Part shown: positions 1-8,398 of the stretch, piece by piece | How positions within the stretch are numbered: position 1 is the stretch's first letter | Layout: the number at the start of each line of letters is the position of its first letter | Assembly: GCF_004138325.1 (NCBI RefSeq) | Contig: NZ_SBLB01000001.1 | Coordinates: 1,063,855-1,127,854 of the forward strand | Origin: Spirosoma sordidisoli | Lineage (GTDB): Bacteria; Bacteroidota; Bacteroidia; Cytophagales; Spirosomataceae | Direction of reading: 5' to 3' | Length of the DNA stretch: 64,000 bases | Translations under genes and position numbers: made by a program | The notes under the pieces: model-generated | What the model was told of the DNA's origin: nothing | The model's input: only the letters and a program-made list of their open reading frames with translations | Database searches by the model: none

Positions 1-141
1 GAAACCTTCAAAATCACCGACGGTAAGCTTTTCCTGTTTTACCACACCTTCATCAACAACACCCTCACCAAGTGGAACAAAGACGAGCCAGCGCTGCACC
101 GGAAAGCCGACGCCAGCTGGTCGAAATTCATCCAGTCCTAA
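1..141 (+). CDS. YHS domain protein, C-terminal fragment (window edge)
   Basis: Frame 1 is open from the first base to a TAA at 139-141 and encodes the last 46 residues of a protein that starts before the window. The tail (DGKLFLFYHTF, TKWNKDE, then ADASW before the stop) matches, position by position, the C-terminus of the complete YHS protein at 2910-3362 (DDKLYLNYNTS, TEWNKDQ, ADANW). It is therefore inferred to be a paralogue: a small exported YHS protein of the kind thought to bind metal. It sits 26 bp upstream of a DoxX gene and could share its transcript. The metal-binding part lies outside the window, so function cannot be judged further. Confidence 0.85.
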   Translation, partial: ETFKITDGKLFLFYHTFINNTLTKWNKDEPALHRKADASWSKFIQS

Positions 142-167
142 CACAATTCGTAAACCCCTTATCAATC

Positions 168-617
168 ATGAACACCATCACTCTTTATGTCCTTTGGGCC
201 GCTCGTTTGCTAGCCGCCATCATCCTGCTCCAGACGCTGTATTTCAAGTTTGGCGCACAAGCCGAATCCGTGTACATCTTCGCCAAGCTGGGCGTCGAGC
301 CCTGGGGCCGCATCGGGTCGGGCGTTGTTGAGCTGGTTGCAGCTCTACTCATCCTGATTCCCCGCACGAGCTGGATCGGAGCCAGTATTGGCCTGGGCGT
401 CATGGCGGGCGCTATCCTGTCGCACCTGACGGTGCTGGGTATCGACATTCTGGGCGACGGCGGGTATCTGTTCTTTCTGGGGGTCGTCGTGGCCGTAAGC
501 TGTGTCGTTATCCTCCTCCTGACCCGTCAGCAGTGGGTGCCCATCGTGTTCACTCTACTGGGCAACGCCCCTGGCAAGAAAACCGTCGGGGGAGCCCGCG
601 TCAGGCAGTTTATGTAA
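168..617 (+). CDS. DoxX-like small integral membrane protein
   Basis: This 149-residue protein is almost entirely hydrophobic, with about four membrane-spanning segments (roughly residues 5-25, 45-65, 70-95 and 100-125). It has the DoxX layout: a first helix followed by a KFG-type turn, then Gly/Ala-rich helices. The ATG at 168 is chosen because the open frame upstream to 72 overlaps the YHS gene and adds a polar stretch with no membrane character. DoxX proteins are quinone- or redox-linked membrane proteins of mostly unknown reaction. The short gap to the upstream YHS gene suggests a two-gene unit. Subfamily and substrate cannot be assigned by eye. Confidence 0.8.
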   Translation: MNTITLYVLWAARLLAAIILLQTLYFKFGAQAESVYIFAKLGVEPWGRIGSGVVELVAALLILIPRTSWIGASIGLGVMAGAILSHLTVLGIDILGDGGYLFFLGVVVAVSCVVILLLTRQQWVPIVFTLLGNAPGKKTVGGARVRQFM

Positions 618-691
618 ACGCAGCCGCCTGGTATAGCCGTAGTGCCTCATCAACAAACACCTCATTCATTCACCCATCCGCTTTTCTTACC

Positions 692-1192
692 ATGTGTCTG
701 AAATCTGCCAGTACCGACATTATGATGCAACTCGCCGACGTAATCGGCCAATTAACCGATCATGACTACGCCCGCCCACTGTCCGTACTGTCGGGAAACA
801 CCATCGGCAAGCACGTCCGGCACATTCTGGAATTCTACGAACTGCTGGTCAACAGCGCCCGGACGGGCCTGCTCAACTATGACCAACGGCAGCGCGACCT
901 GCGGCTCGAAGTAAACCCCGACGAAGCCATCCGGCGCATTGGCTCGATCGACCGGTCTATCCAGCGGCTCGATCTCAACCAGTACCTGCAGCTGGAAGCC
1001 GACCTGTCGGTGGCGGGCGCCGAGACCATCCGGATCCCGTCGTCGTTTGCCCGCGAGCTGCTCTACAATGTCGAACATGCGATTCATCACATGGCGTTGA
1101 TCCAGGTTGCAGTTATGAACGCGTTCCCTGACGTTGACCTACCCCCGCATTTTGGAGTAGCCTACTCGACAGTACAGCACCAGTCTCATTGA
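692..1192 (+). CDS. DinB-family four-helix protein
   Basis: This 166-residue protein has the DinB/YfiT signature: a first helix with the QLADVIGQLTDHDY segment, a second with IGKHVRHILEFYE, and a late helix with NVEHAIHHMALI. The His residues of the HVRH and HAIHH segments are the expected metal ligands. DinB superfamily proteins are metal-binding four-helix bundles; some are thiol-dependent transferases, but most have no known substrate. The ATG at 692 is preferred because the open frame further upstream runs through the DoxX stop region. It is transcribed in the same direction as its neighbours. A second DinB-like gene is cut by the right edge of the window. Confidence 0.82.
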   Translation: MCLKSASTDIMMQLADVIGQLTDHDYARPLSVLSGNTIGKHVRHILEFYELLVNSARTGLLNYDQRQRDLRLEVNPDEAIRRIGSIDRSIQRLDLNQYLQLEADLSVAGAETIRIPSSFARELLYNVEHAIHHMALIQVAVMNAFPDVDLPPHFGVAYSTVQHQSH

Positions 1193-1265
1193 CCACCCAC
1201 AACTCCCCGGCCGGTCAGATTACCAGCCTGACAATGGAACCGTACAGAACTGACAATCAAGCCCC

Positions 1266-1898
1266 ATGCTCCTGCTCTTCTTCATCGTCAGCGTCATTAG
1301 TTTCGCCGGGTCCATGCATCCCGGCACGGTTAATCTGGCCGTGGTACAGACGACGCTAAGCCAAAGCCGGCGCGCCGGGCTGTGGCTGGCCCTGGGCGGC
1401 AGTCTGCCCGAGATCGGGTATAGTGGGCTGGCGGCCGGTGGGCTAATGCTCATTCCTGCGCAGTCCTCCTGGACGGTCGTTCTGGCGTATGCGCCGATTC
1501 CGGTGCTGCTGGGCGCTGGCCTTGCCGCCTTTCGGCAGAAGCCCGTTGTGCTGAGCGTTGCGCCGACCAATGGGGTATCGCTGCCGTTCTGGAAAGGGAT
1601 CGCCCTGGGTGCCACGAACCCGCAGCTACTGCCTTTCTGGTCGGCGGTGTGGCTTTACCTGAGTCAGGCCACCATTGGCAGCCACATGCTGGTGCCGGCC
1701 GGGCAGTTTACCAGCCAGTGGGTATTTGCGCTCGGAACGGCCGCGGGTGCCTTTGGTTTGCTGGTCGGTCTTGTCTGGCTGGCCGACTGGCAGCGGCACC
1801 GCCTTTTGCGGTACCTGAACGGCCCGTGGATCAACCGGCTAACGGGTGGGCTGTTTATCGGCATGGCGATCTGGCAGCTGGTTCAGGCCGTCATGTAA
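1266..1898 (+). CDS. LysE/RhtB-family amino-acid exporter
   Basis: This 210-residue polytopic membrane protein has about six hydrophobic segments. Its N-terminus resembles the LysE family: a first helix ending in the short loop GSMHPGTVNLAVVQ, followed by GLWLALGGSLPE. The family exports amino acids or similar small metabolites using the proton gradient. Two halves of about three helices are separated by a polar stretch near residues 90-105, as is typical. The length equals the family norm. Nothing in the flanking genes shows the substrate. Confidence 0.8.
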   Translation: MLLLFFIVSVISFAGSMHPGTVNLAVVQTTLSQSRRAGLWLALGGSLPEIGYSGLAAGGLMLIPAQSSWTVVLAYAPIPVLLGAGLAAFRQKPVVLSVAPTNGVSLPFWKGIALGATNPQLLPFWSAVWLYLSQATIGSHMLVPAGQFTSQWVFALGTAAGAFGLLVGLVWLADWQRHRLLRYLNGPWINRLTGGLFIGMAIWQLVQAVM

Positions 1899-2007
1899 GT
1901 GCGGTCAAAGGTAGTTGCGTTTTTGCCGATCGGATGATTATGGATACTAATTGCTGACGCCAACCAAACGCAATTGCCGGTCCGCCGGTGCGGTTGCGTC
2001 TCTACTC

Positions 2008-2904
2008 ATGGGCTCTTCTCGTTTTCGATGGCGTATGCTGCTACTCATTTTGTTTCTGTTGATAGCGCTGATCCCCCGGTTTGTGTCGGTGCGGATGTCG
2101 GATCCGAACGTGGCTGATCATTTCGCCAGTCGACCGGTGAAACCCACGTTTGCGATGATTCAGGCTGTTCCCGGTAATGGGACCCGGCCGGTTCACTACG
2201 CCCGGATTGGACGGGATACCTTACCTACAGTCCTGTTTATTCACGGTTCGCCGGGGTCTTGGGATGCTTTTATCAGCTTCTTTGCCGATTCGTCTCTCTA
2301 TACCCGCGCGCAGTTAATTTCGGCAGATCGGCCTGGTTTTGGCAAGTCAGGGCTGGGAAAACCCGAACGCTCGCTGGCCGTTCAGGCCGCCAGTCTGGCT
2401 CCTCTGTTGCGGCTCAGTCGTTCTGTCCGCAAGCCCATTCTGGTCGGGCATTCGCTAGGTGGACCCGTAGCCGCCCGGATGGCGATGGACTACCCCAACG
2501 ACGTGGGTGGCCTCATTCTGGTTGCTCCCTCGATCGATCCCGACCTGGAAGAAAAGGAATGGTACCGCCCCATCGGCACTGTGTTTCCGTTCCGGCAATG
2601 GCTGCCCACCGAACTCGACGTAAGTAACCAGGAAATTTTGCCACTCAGGGGTGAGCTGGAAACGATGCGTCCGCGCTGGGCCACGATCCGCGTACCCGTT
2701 ACGGTCATTCAGGGCGAAGATGCCCCCCTGGTACCCGCCGGCAATGCCGCGTTTGCCCAACGAATGCTCGTTAACGCGCCCGTTACGATGCAGCTGATTC
2801 CGAAGATGAATCACTTCATCCCCTGGAGTCGCCCGGATTTGATTCACGACGCGATTCTGGACCAACTGACGTCTGGTCAATCAACCCATGTATCAACTAA
2901 ATAA
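2008..2904 (+). CDS. Alpha/beta hydrolase, membrane-anchored
   Basis: This 298-residue protein has an N-terminal hydrophobic anchor (LLLILFLLIALIPRF) followed by an alpha/beta-hydrolase fold. The oxyanion segment is FIHGSPG, the nucleophile elbow is GHSLGG (Ser about residue 149), the probable acid is the Asp in GEDAPLVP, and the His lies in MNHFIPW. The complete triad indicates an active ester, lactone or amide hydrolase. The anchor suggests action in the periplasm or at the inner membrane. ATG 2008 is chosen over a TTG at 1951 because the extra residues are polar and precede the anchor; ATG 2035 is also possible. It lies 5 bp before the next YHS gene, so the two probably share a transcript. 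Confidence 0.85.
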   Translation: MGSSRFRWRMLLLILFLLIALIPRFVSVRMSDPNVADHFASRPVKPTFAMIQAVPGNGTRPVHYARIGRDTLPTVLFIHGSPGSWDAFISFFADSSLYTRAQLISADRPGFGKSGLGKPERSLAVQAASLAPLLRLSRSVRKPILVGHSLGGPVAARMAMDYPNDVGGLILVAPSIDPDLEEKEWYRPIGTVFPFRQWLPTELDVSNQEILPLRGELETMRPRWATIRVPVTVIQGEDAPLVPAGNAAFAQRMLVNAPVTMQLIPKMNHFIPWSRPDLIHDAILDQLTSGQSTHVSTK

Positions 2905-2909
2905 CCACC

Positions 2910-3362
2910 ATGAAACTGCCCATTCTTCGTCTGATCGTTCTTGCCCTGTTGTCCGTCACGACAGCTCTTGCTCAGAAATCAACCGTCTACGCCCCCGGCG
3001 GTAAGGCCATCAACGGCTACGACCCCGTCGCTTACTTCACCGAGCACAAACCGGTACCGGGCGACCCTGCAATTACCTACCGCTACGAAGGCGCTGACTG
3101 GTATTTTGCCAGTGAAAAAAATCGGGATGCGTTCAAGGCAAACCCCGTGACTTACGCTCCGCAGTACGGCGGCTATTGCGCATTTGGCACATCGCGCGGC
3201 TACAAGGCCCCCACCGAAGCCGCTGCCTGGACCATCGTTGATGATAAGCTGTACCTGAACTACAACACGAGCGTGCGGACGGAATGGAACAAAGACCAGA
3301 CGGGCTACATCAAAAAGGCCGACGCCAACTGGCCATCGATAAAAGATAAAGAGCCCAAGTAA
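2910..3362 (+). CDS. Exported YHS domain protein
   Basis: This 150-residue protein starts with a clear signal peptide (residues 1-21, likely cleaved after ALA). The YHS core follows: INGYDPVAYF, then YEGADWYFASEKNRDAF and YGGYCAFGTSRG, including the Cys typical of this domain. YHS domains are short metal-associated modules also found in copper ATPases and hydroxylases; free-standing exported forms are common in Cytophagales but have no proven reaction. It follows the hydrolase by 5 bp and precedes the barrel-like gene by 22 bp, so a run 2008-4714 reads as one envelope operon. It is a paralogue of the fragment at 1-141. Confidence 0.88.
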   Translation: MKLPILRLIVLALLSVTTALAQKSTVYAPGGKAINGYDPVAYFTEHKPVPGDPAITYRYEGADWYFASEKNRDAFKANPVTYAPQYGGYCAFGTSRGYKAPTEAAAWTIVDDKLYLNYNTSVRTEWNKDQTGYIKKADANWPSIKDKEPK

Positions 3363-3384
3363 CTCACCCTCATCTACCACTCGT

Positions 3385-4224
3385 ATGCGCCGTCTTTTTC
3401 TTGTTTCGCTCTTCCTTACCCTGTCTACACTGTCGATGGCGGGTGGCCCCTGGATTCGTGGCTACCGCAAAGGCTTTGTGCAGCTTGGCTATTCCGGTCT
3501 GTATTACAACGCCGTCTACGGGCCCACCGGCTCAGAAACCGCCGTGTTCAGAAACACCAGCGACGTAACCCTGCAGCTCTATGCCGAGTATGGCATCGCC
3601 AAAGGCTGGGAAATTCGTGGGGTGTTGCCCTACAAACTGCTGAAGACCGGGCCGAGCACCAATCTTAGCGCCAACCCGGTCAATGCCGGTACGCTGACGG
3701 GTATCGGCAACATGGGCCTGGGCGTAAAACGAGCGCTGCTCGATGGTCCCGTTACAGTCAGTATAGGCGTCGATGCGCTGGCCAACACCTTCACCAACAA
3801 TGACCGGCTGGGTCTGCGAACGGGCTACGAAGGCTGGACCGTACTGCCCTACCTCTCCGTAGGATCGGGCGGGAGCCGCACCTATTACTACGCCGAAGCG
3901 GGCTATGGACTTATGACGCAGAACTACAGCAACTTTCTGAAGCTGAACGGCGAATTCGGCTACCGGCTGCACCCGCGGCTGTGGGTAGCCGGTACGATCG
4001 ATTTTCGGTTGCCCGCCAAAAACGGACCGTTTTTCAATACGGAGGCCTACCAGTTTACGGGCACGTACCTGAATGACCAACAGTTTCTGGGGGCGGGCCT
4101 GAAGGCGGCCTACGACATCGTTCCGGACAAACTGGGGCTGACGGCCAGCGTGATTGGCGCGCTGGCCGGTGAGAACGTGCCGTTCTCGCGGTCGTACAAC
4201 GCCGGCATATTCATCAAATGGTAA
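3385..4224 (+). CDS. Outer-membrane beta-barrel-like protein
   Basis: This 279-residue protein has a signal peptide (residues 1-19, cut near SMA-GG) and then alternating hydrophobic/aromatic strands separated by short turns, ending in an aromatic residue (GIFIKW). A C-terminal aromatic and many Tyr/Gly/Thr strands are typical of outer-membrane barrels. Segments such as YAEYGIAKGWEIRGVLPYKLL resemble porin-like proteins of the phenol-degradation MetA type, but I cannot assign a family with certainty. It sits between the YHS gene and the DM13 lipoprotein gene with very small gaps. No substrate is evident. Confidence 0.75.
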   Translation: MRRLFLVSLFLTLSTLSMAGGPWIRGYRKGFVQLGYSGLYYNAVYGPTGSETAVFRNTSDVTLQLYAEYGIAKGWEIRGVLPYKLLKTGPSTNLSANPVNAGTLTGIGNMGLGVKRALLDGPVTVSIGVDALANTFTNNDRLGLRTGYEGWTVLPYLSVGSGGSRTYYYAEAGYGLMTQNYSNFLKLNGEFGYRLHPRLWVAGTIDFRLPAKNGPFFNTEAYQFTGTYLNDQQFLGAGLKAAYDIVPDKLGLTASVIGALAGENVPFSRSYNAGIFIKW

Positions 4225-4231
4225 ACACACA

Positions 4232-4714
4232 ATGACCGATACGATGAAAACGCTTTTATTCGTTTCCCTGCTGGCCCTGGGCCTGCTGGTCGGCTGTTCA
4301 ACGACCGAAGAAACCATCAACCCCGGCGCCACGACCGGTACGGCCCCGGTATCCGGCACCGCCACCGTCGGAACACCCGCATCATCAACGACTACGACAG
4401 GGCAGGCTGGAGGCCTGCAGGGCATGTTTGTGAGCAATGTGCACCCCACCAGCGGGACCGTAAGCGTGCAGGCCGTTAACGGCAAACAGACGCTGGTCTT
4501 TACCAACTTCCGCACAGATGGCGGCCCCGACCTGCGTATCTACCTGGCCGAAAACACGGGGCTACGCAATTTTATCGAAGTGTCGAGACTGAACAGCACG
4601 AGCGGTACGTTCTCGGTCGAGCTCCCGACCAGCGCCGATCCGGCCCGGCAGCGGTTTGTCATCATCTGGTGCAAAGCCTTTTCGGTACTGTTCGGGAATG
4701 CCGAGTTGAAATAG
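4232..4714 (+). CDS. DM13 domain lipoprotein
   Basis: This 160-residue protein has a lipoprotein signal (LLALGLLVGC; the Cys is residue 22 from ATG 4232, or 18 if translation starts at ATG 4244). A low-complexity Thr/Gly/Ala/Ser linker follows (about residues 25-65), then a DM13 domain. DM13 hallmarks are LVFTNFRTDGGPDLRIYLAE and the C-terminal FVIIWCKAFSVLFGNAEL with its conserved Cys. DM13 domains occur with cytochrome-like and DOMON domains and are proposed to take part in redox chemistry. The gene begins 7 bp after the barrel gene, supporting co-transcription. The linker suggests the domain is held away from the membrane. Confidence 0.85.
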   Translation: MTDTMKTLLFVSLLALGLLVGCSTTEETINPGATTGTAPVSGTATVGTPASSTTTTGQAGGLQGMFVSNVHPTSGTVSVQAVNGKQTLVFTNFRTDGGPDLRIYLAENTGLRNFIEVSRLNSTSGTFSVELPTSADPARQRFVIIWCKAFSVLFGNAELK

Positions 4715-4830
4715 CCCACGCCTACCCTGCTTCTCTGTCGCATGGCCACTACCCTTTCTACGTTCGTTGGCGGAGAGTCCGGCCAATGGAAAGTAACCAG
4801 CGTACAGCCCGTGGTCGGTGAGCCGCTGGG

Positions 4831-5238
4831 TTGGGTATCGCACCTGCAAATCTGGTCGGGAGCGACGCCGTTGGTCTGTTTCCCGCCGACATGCTGGACG
4901 AGATGCTGGCTGATTACGTTACGAATCCCGACAGTAGCGACAGCTGGCTCACCGACGACGACAACGGGCCGGTGGGTATAGCTTATTACGCGCCGGAGCG
5001 ACTGACCGACGGCACGTATAATCTGTACCTGATTGCCATCCATCCTGACCGGCAGGGACAGGGTCGCGGAGCGGCTTTGCTGCGTTACGTTGAACAGGCA
5101 TTGCGGACACGGCACGAACGGTTGTTGCTGATCGAAACCTCAGGATTACCGGACTTTGAGTACCAGCGAGCCTTTTACCGGAGATGCGGCTACGTGGAGG
5201 AAGCACGAATACGAAATTTCTATCAGGCTGGCGAATAA
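4831..5238 (+). CDS. GNAT-family acetyltransferase, N-terminus doubtful (possible frameshift)
   Basis: From about residue 17 this reads as a GNAT acetyltransferase: GLFPADMLDEML, then the core NLYLIAIHPDRQGQGRGAALL with the acetyl-CoA loop (Q/R-x-x-G-x-G/A), and the C-terminal FYRRCGYVEEARIRNFY. The frame only has a TTG at 4831 as start and lacks the usual first strand. A plausible first strand (QWKVTSVQPVVGEPLG) lies directly upstream in another frame starting at ATG 4742. Joining the two near 4830 would give a normal-length protein. So this is either a sequencing or real frameshift, or a short form translated from TTG. The substrate is unknown. Confidence 0.7.
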   Translation: MGIAPANLVGSDAVGLFPADMLDEMLADYVTNPDSSDSWLTDDDNGPVGIAYYAPERLTDGTYNLYLIAIHPDRQGQGRGAALLRYVEQALRTRHERLLLIETSGLPDFEYQRAFYRRCGYVEEARIRNFYQAGE

Positions 5239-5298
5239 AAAATGTGGCCGGACGGGGAATGCGCTTACTAAACTGATGAGCACTTGTCAGCCCTGGGG

Positions 5299-6021
5299 TT
5301 ACCGGGCGTTGAGGCTCCAGTCGTACTCGTAAAAGCCCACGGCATAATCCGCGGGGATTTTCTTGCGCCGAAACCCGTTGACGAAGGCGACCGCAGACTG
5401 GCCGTCTTTCGTGAAATCACCCTTGTACCAGTCGAATATTTTGGATAGTTCCACCTTCTTCTGGCCTTTGTTGACCCGGATAAACGATGCATTGTTGAGC
5501 GCCAGCCTGGTACGTTCGTCCAGCTGGGCGTCCAGCTTACTGGCGGTGTAGGCGAAACCAGCCAACGGCGGGCAGCTCACGGCCGCGCATACGACAACGA
5601 AATGCACACGCGCATCGCCGTAGGCAGCGAGCAGCTTCTCTTTTTCGAGCTGGTTCAGGGTCATCTCCTGCCCCGCCACCCGATGCTTGAGCTTATCGAA
5701 GAAGCCTGCTTTGTCGAGGGGTGATTTAAGCGGGAATGCCTGCACAACCTGGTAGATAACCGCTACGTTATAGGCGTTGATGTAAAATGCCTTCTTTTCC
5801 GGGCTGGATGCGCCCGTCAGATTAACCGAGCCGAGTTGCCTGTACAAACCTGCCAACTCAGCACCCGACTTTTTTAGCTGCGCGTAATCCACGCGCCCGT
5901 CGACCACATGGGCCTTCATAAACGCGTCTACATCGTCGGTAAATCCGTTTGTGGTTTGGGCGGAGAGCGTGGCGGGTAACAAACACACCCCAAGAGCGAA
6001 TATGTAAGGAAGGAGCTTCAT
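5299..6021 (-). CDS. DUF547 domain exported protein
   Basis: This 240-residue protein has a signal peptide (residues 1-21, cut near LSA-Q) and a DUF547 domain: a YINAYN segment (KAFYINAYNVAVIYQV) typical of the family, then VHFVVVCAAVSCPPL with its two conserved Cys residues, and a C-terminal KIFDWYKGDF. DUF547 proteins are widespread and the chemistry is unproven; the Cys pair and conserved Asn/Asp resemble a thiol-enzyme fold. It is convergent with the GNAT gene, with 60 bp between the stops and no strong hairpin seen there. Confidence 0.87.
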   Translation of the reverse strand: MKLLPYIFALGVCLLPATLSAQTTNGFTDDVDAFMKAHVVDGRVDYAQLKKSGAELAGLYRQLGSVNLTGASSPEKKAFYINAYNVAVIYQVVQAFPLKSPLDKAGFFDKLKHRVAGQEMTLNQLEKEKLLAAYGDARVHFVVVCAAVSCPPLAGFAYTASKLDAQLDERTRLALNNASFIRVNKGQKKVELSKIFDWYKGDFTKDGQSAVAFVNGFRRKKIPADYAVGFYEYDWSLNAR

Positions 6022-6262
6022 GAACAGAATAGCAGCTGATTACGAAACTCAAATCAACGTATAGTCTCCATACCCATTTGTCAACAAGGCGACAAACGCG
6101 ATGATTATAGCCGTGTATTGTTTACTAGTACCCTTATTAGCTCCGTATAGGTTCTTTACTGTACAAACTTATCAGGAGCGTCGCTACGTATCATTCGAAA
6201 ACAAATCATAAACGCCTGACCAGAAGAATACCTGACAGCTTCAAGTGCATACTAATCCATTT

Positions 6263-6270
6263 TATTTTTG
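6263..6270 (+). promoter_or_regulatory. Putative -7 promoter box upstream of small ORF
   Basis: The sequence TATTTTTG matches the Bacteroidota -7 consensus TAnnTTTG exactly and lies 52 bp before the ATG of the 31-residue ORF. No clear TTTG is found at -33. The region 6022-6262 upstream is non-coding and moderately AT-rich; a minus-strand match (TAAGTTTG, 6164-6171) could serve the DUF547 gene but is far from its start. Confidence 0.4.
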
Positions 6271-6322
6271 CGCCAGTATTCTCCGTTAATCTACCCTCTC
6301 GCACTTCAACCTTAGCATTTTT

Positions 6323-6418
6323 ATGAAAGCAACTCTTGTTGGTTTACTGGTGCTTGTAGCAGCCGCAATCGGCAATTACTTCCGTAAGAAAGAAGACCCA
6401 TTCTCAGGCCAACGTTGA
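6323..6418 (+). CDS. Small hydrophobic protein, 31 residues
   Basis: An ATG at 6323 opens a 31-codon frame ending in TGA. The peptide has a short cytoplasmic start, one membrane-spanning stretch (LVGLLVLVAAAIGNYF) and a charged tail (RKKEDPFSGQR). A single helix with a positive-then-acidic tail is a common design for bacterial small membrane proteins. It stands alone in a 500-bp space between two minus-strand genes, with a promoter-like box 52 bp upstream. I do not recognise a family. Coding status is inferred from the sensible amino-acid pattern only. Confidence 0.5.
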   Translation: MKATLVGLLVLVAAAIGNYFRKKEDPFSGQR

Positions 6419-6526
6419 TCCCAAATCGACCTGAGGATGCCGTACATTACCTTTCAAATGCCTTAGTACCAGGTCGCGCATTATAATTCATCAACACCGT
6501 ACCCAGCTTATACCCGGCAAGTCCGG

Positions 6527-8377
6527 TTATTTTATCCGTTTCATTAGCTCGTCGGTTGTGACTTCGATCAGGCGACCGATGGGTTTGCCGTTTCGGTAGG
6601 CTACGACTTTCAGGCGGTCGGCGCCTTTGGGCATGAGGATCGGTTTGGTATAGAGTGGAGAGCGGTCGTCGGGCAGGGTATTGTCGGTGGTGTAGTACAA
6701 AAACGCGTCGGGTAGTTCGTGGCTCAGGAATACCTCGACAAACCCGATGGGCGGCCGCTTTACGGTAATAATCGGGTTATAAACGCTCCGGGCGTAGTTG
6801 ACGCCCAGCACATCGAACCGCCGGAAGTGGGCTTCGACGCGATTCATGAAACCCGGCCAGTTGCGGGCGGCTTTGGGCGACCAGAGTACTTCGGCCAGCG
6901 CAAACGCACGGGGCCAGATCATGTACTCGGCATGGCGCGCGTTCGGCACCGATTCTGTCCACAGATTCCCCTGCCCACCCAGAATCAGCTCCGCCCGCAC
7001 ACTGTCAGGAACGGGTTCAAACGCGTAGGAATCGCTCAGGCGGCAGATCCCATAGGTACTGGGTTCGGCCGTAGGTTCGCCCTGGTACAGATCGAGGTAA
7101 CAATGCTGAAACGGCGTCATAATGACCGGGTGCCCCTGTCTGGCGGCTTCGATCCCTCCTTTCATGCCGCGCCAGCTCATGACGGTTGCATCGGGGGCGA
7201 GCCCTCCTTCCAGAATCTCGTCCCAGCCGATGAGTTTCTTTCCTTTGGCCTGCACAATCGTTTCGACCCGTTTGATGAAGTAGCTCTGCAGCTCCAGAAC
7301 CGACTTCAGATTGTTGGCGGCCATGAACGGCTTGCAGGCATCGCATTTCTCCCAGAATCCCTTGTACGCTTCGTCGCCCCCCACGTGAATGTAGGGACCG
7401 GGAAACAAGGCCGCCACCTCGGTCAGCACCTTATCGACAAAGATGTACGTACTGTCTTCGCAGGGGTTGAGATTGTTATCTTCCAGCCGGTAAAATTTGC
7501 CGTTGGGCGGTACCACCACCGGTTTGTTTCCGCAGGTCAGATTCGGATAGGCCGCAATAGCCGACATGATATGGCCGGGCATGTCGATCTCGGGCACAAT
7601 GGTGATATGCCGGTCTGCCGCGTACCGCACAATCTCCCGGATGTCTTCCTGCGTATAGTAGCCACCATAGGTAGGGTTCTCGCCGGGCAGCGGGTTCTCG
7701 ATATCCCACCACCGACCGGTACGGGGTACGCGCCGGGAGCCGATCTGGGTCAGCAGCGGCAGGCTCTTGATCTCGATCCGCCAGCCCTGATCGTCGGTCA
7801 GGTGCCAGTGAAAGACGTTATACTTGTACTGGGCCATCTGGTCGATGAATCGCTTCACGAAGGCCTTATCAAAGAAATGACGGCTTACGTCGAGCATCAG
7901 CCCCCGCCAGCCAAACCGCGGCTGATCGCGAATGTGCAGCGCCGGCAGGGTGCGCCGGGTCAGGGGTTGGTTTCCGGCAACACCCCTGGCCGGCACCGGG
8001 TCTCCGGCGGGCAGGAGCTGCCGCAGCGTTTGTAAGCCGTAAAACAACCCGGCCGGTTGCGGGGCTGTCAGCGTAATACCCGATGGCCCCACGACCAGGT
8101 CATACCCTTCCGGGCCCACGCCCGCTACCGCGGCCAGCCGAACCGTAATGGCTCTGGCCGGACGGGGCTGATCGGTCAGCTTCAGACCCGGTAAGTTGTC
8201 CTGCACCATCCGGCGCACCGACGCAACCGGCGTCAGCACCGTGATCGGGGTCTGGGCCGTCAGCACAAACGTGCCAGAACGGGTTTCGAGGGTTTGCGGT
8301 GCCGGAATCAGGGCAGGCAGGGATGATTGAGCCAGGGCACTCGTGGCCCAGAGAAGTAAAAAAAGCAGTCTGCTCAT
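6527..8377 (-). CDS. GH20 beta-N-acetylhexosaminidase
   Basis: This 616-residue exported enzyme has a signal peptide (LLFLLLWATSALA-Q), an N-terminal GH20b-type domain (about residues 20-145), the GH20 catalytic barrel (150-500) and a C-terminal chitobiase-type beta domain (DAFLYYTTDNTLPDDRSPLY). Barrel landmarks are FHWHLTDDQGWRIEIK and HVGGDE, where Asp335-Glu336 are the substrate-assisted catalytic pair. It removes terminal N-acetylglucosamine or -galactosamine from chitin-type, peptidoglycan or glycan oligosaccharides in the periplasm. ATG at 8377 is chosen over a longer frame from 8488 because it begins the signal peptide and follows a promoter box at 8399-8406. Confidence 0.95.
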   Translation of the reverse strand: MSRLLFLLLWATSALAQSSLPALIPAPQTLETRSGTFVLTAQTPITVLTPVASVRRMVQDNLPGLKLTDQPRPARAITVRLAAVAGVGPEGYDLVVGPSGITLTAPQPAGLFYGLQTLRQLLPAGDPVPARGVAGNQPLTRRTLPALHIRDQPRFGWRGLMLDVSRHFFDKAFVKRFIDQMAQYKYNVFHWHLTDDQGWRIEIKSLPLLTQIGSRRVPRTGRWWDIENPLPGENPTYGGYYTQEDIREIVRYAADRHITIVPEIDMPGHIMSAIAAYPNLTCGNKPVVVPPNGKFYRLEDNNLNPCEDSTYIFVDKVLTEVAALFPGPYIHVGGDEAYKGFWEKCDACKPFMAANNLKSVLELQSYFIKRVETIVQAKGKKLIGWDEILEGGLAPDATVMSWRGMKGGIEAARQGHPVIMTPFQHCYLDLYQGEPTAEPSTYGICRLSDSYAFEPVPDSVRAELILGGQGNLWTESVPNARHAEYMIWPRAFALAEVLWSPKAARNWPGFMNRVEAHFRRFDVLGVNYARSVYNPIITVKRPPIGFVEVFLSHELPDAFLYYTTDNTLPDDRSPLYTKPILMPKGADRLKVVAYRNGKPIGRLIEVTTDELMKRIK

Positions 8378-8398
8378 GAACGGATGATCAACGAGCGC

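Noticed and set aside
3532-4515. Long open frame (327 codons) on the minus strand
   Set aside because: It is antisense to the barrel-like and DM13 genes, which both have signal peptides and family motifs.
6719-8035. Long open frame (438 codons) on the plus strand
   Set aside because: It is antisense to the GH20 gene, whose motifs, signal peptide and promoter are clear; the translated product is Arg/Pro/His-rich without motifs, as expected for a mirror frame in GC-rich DNA.
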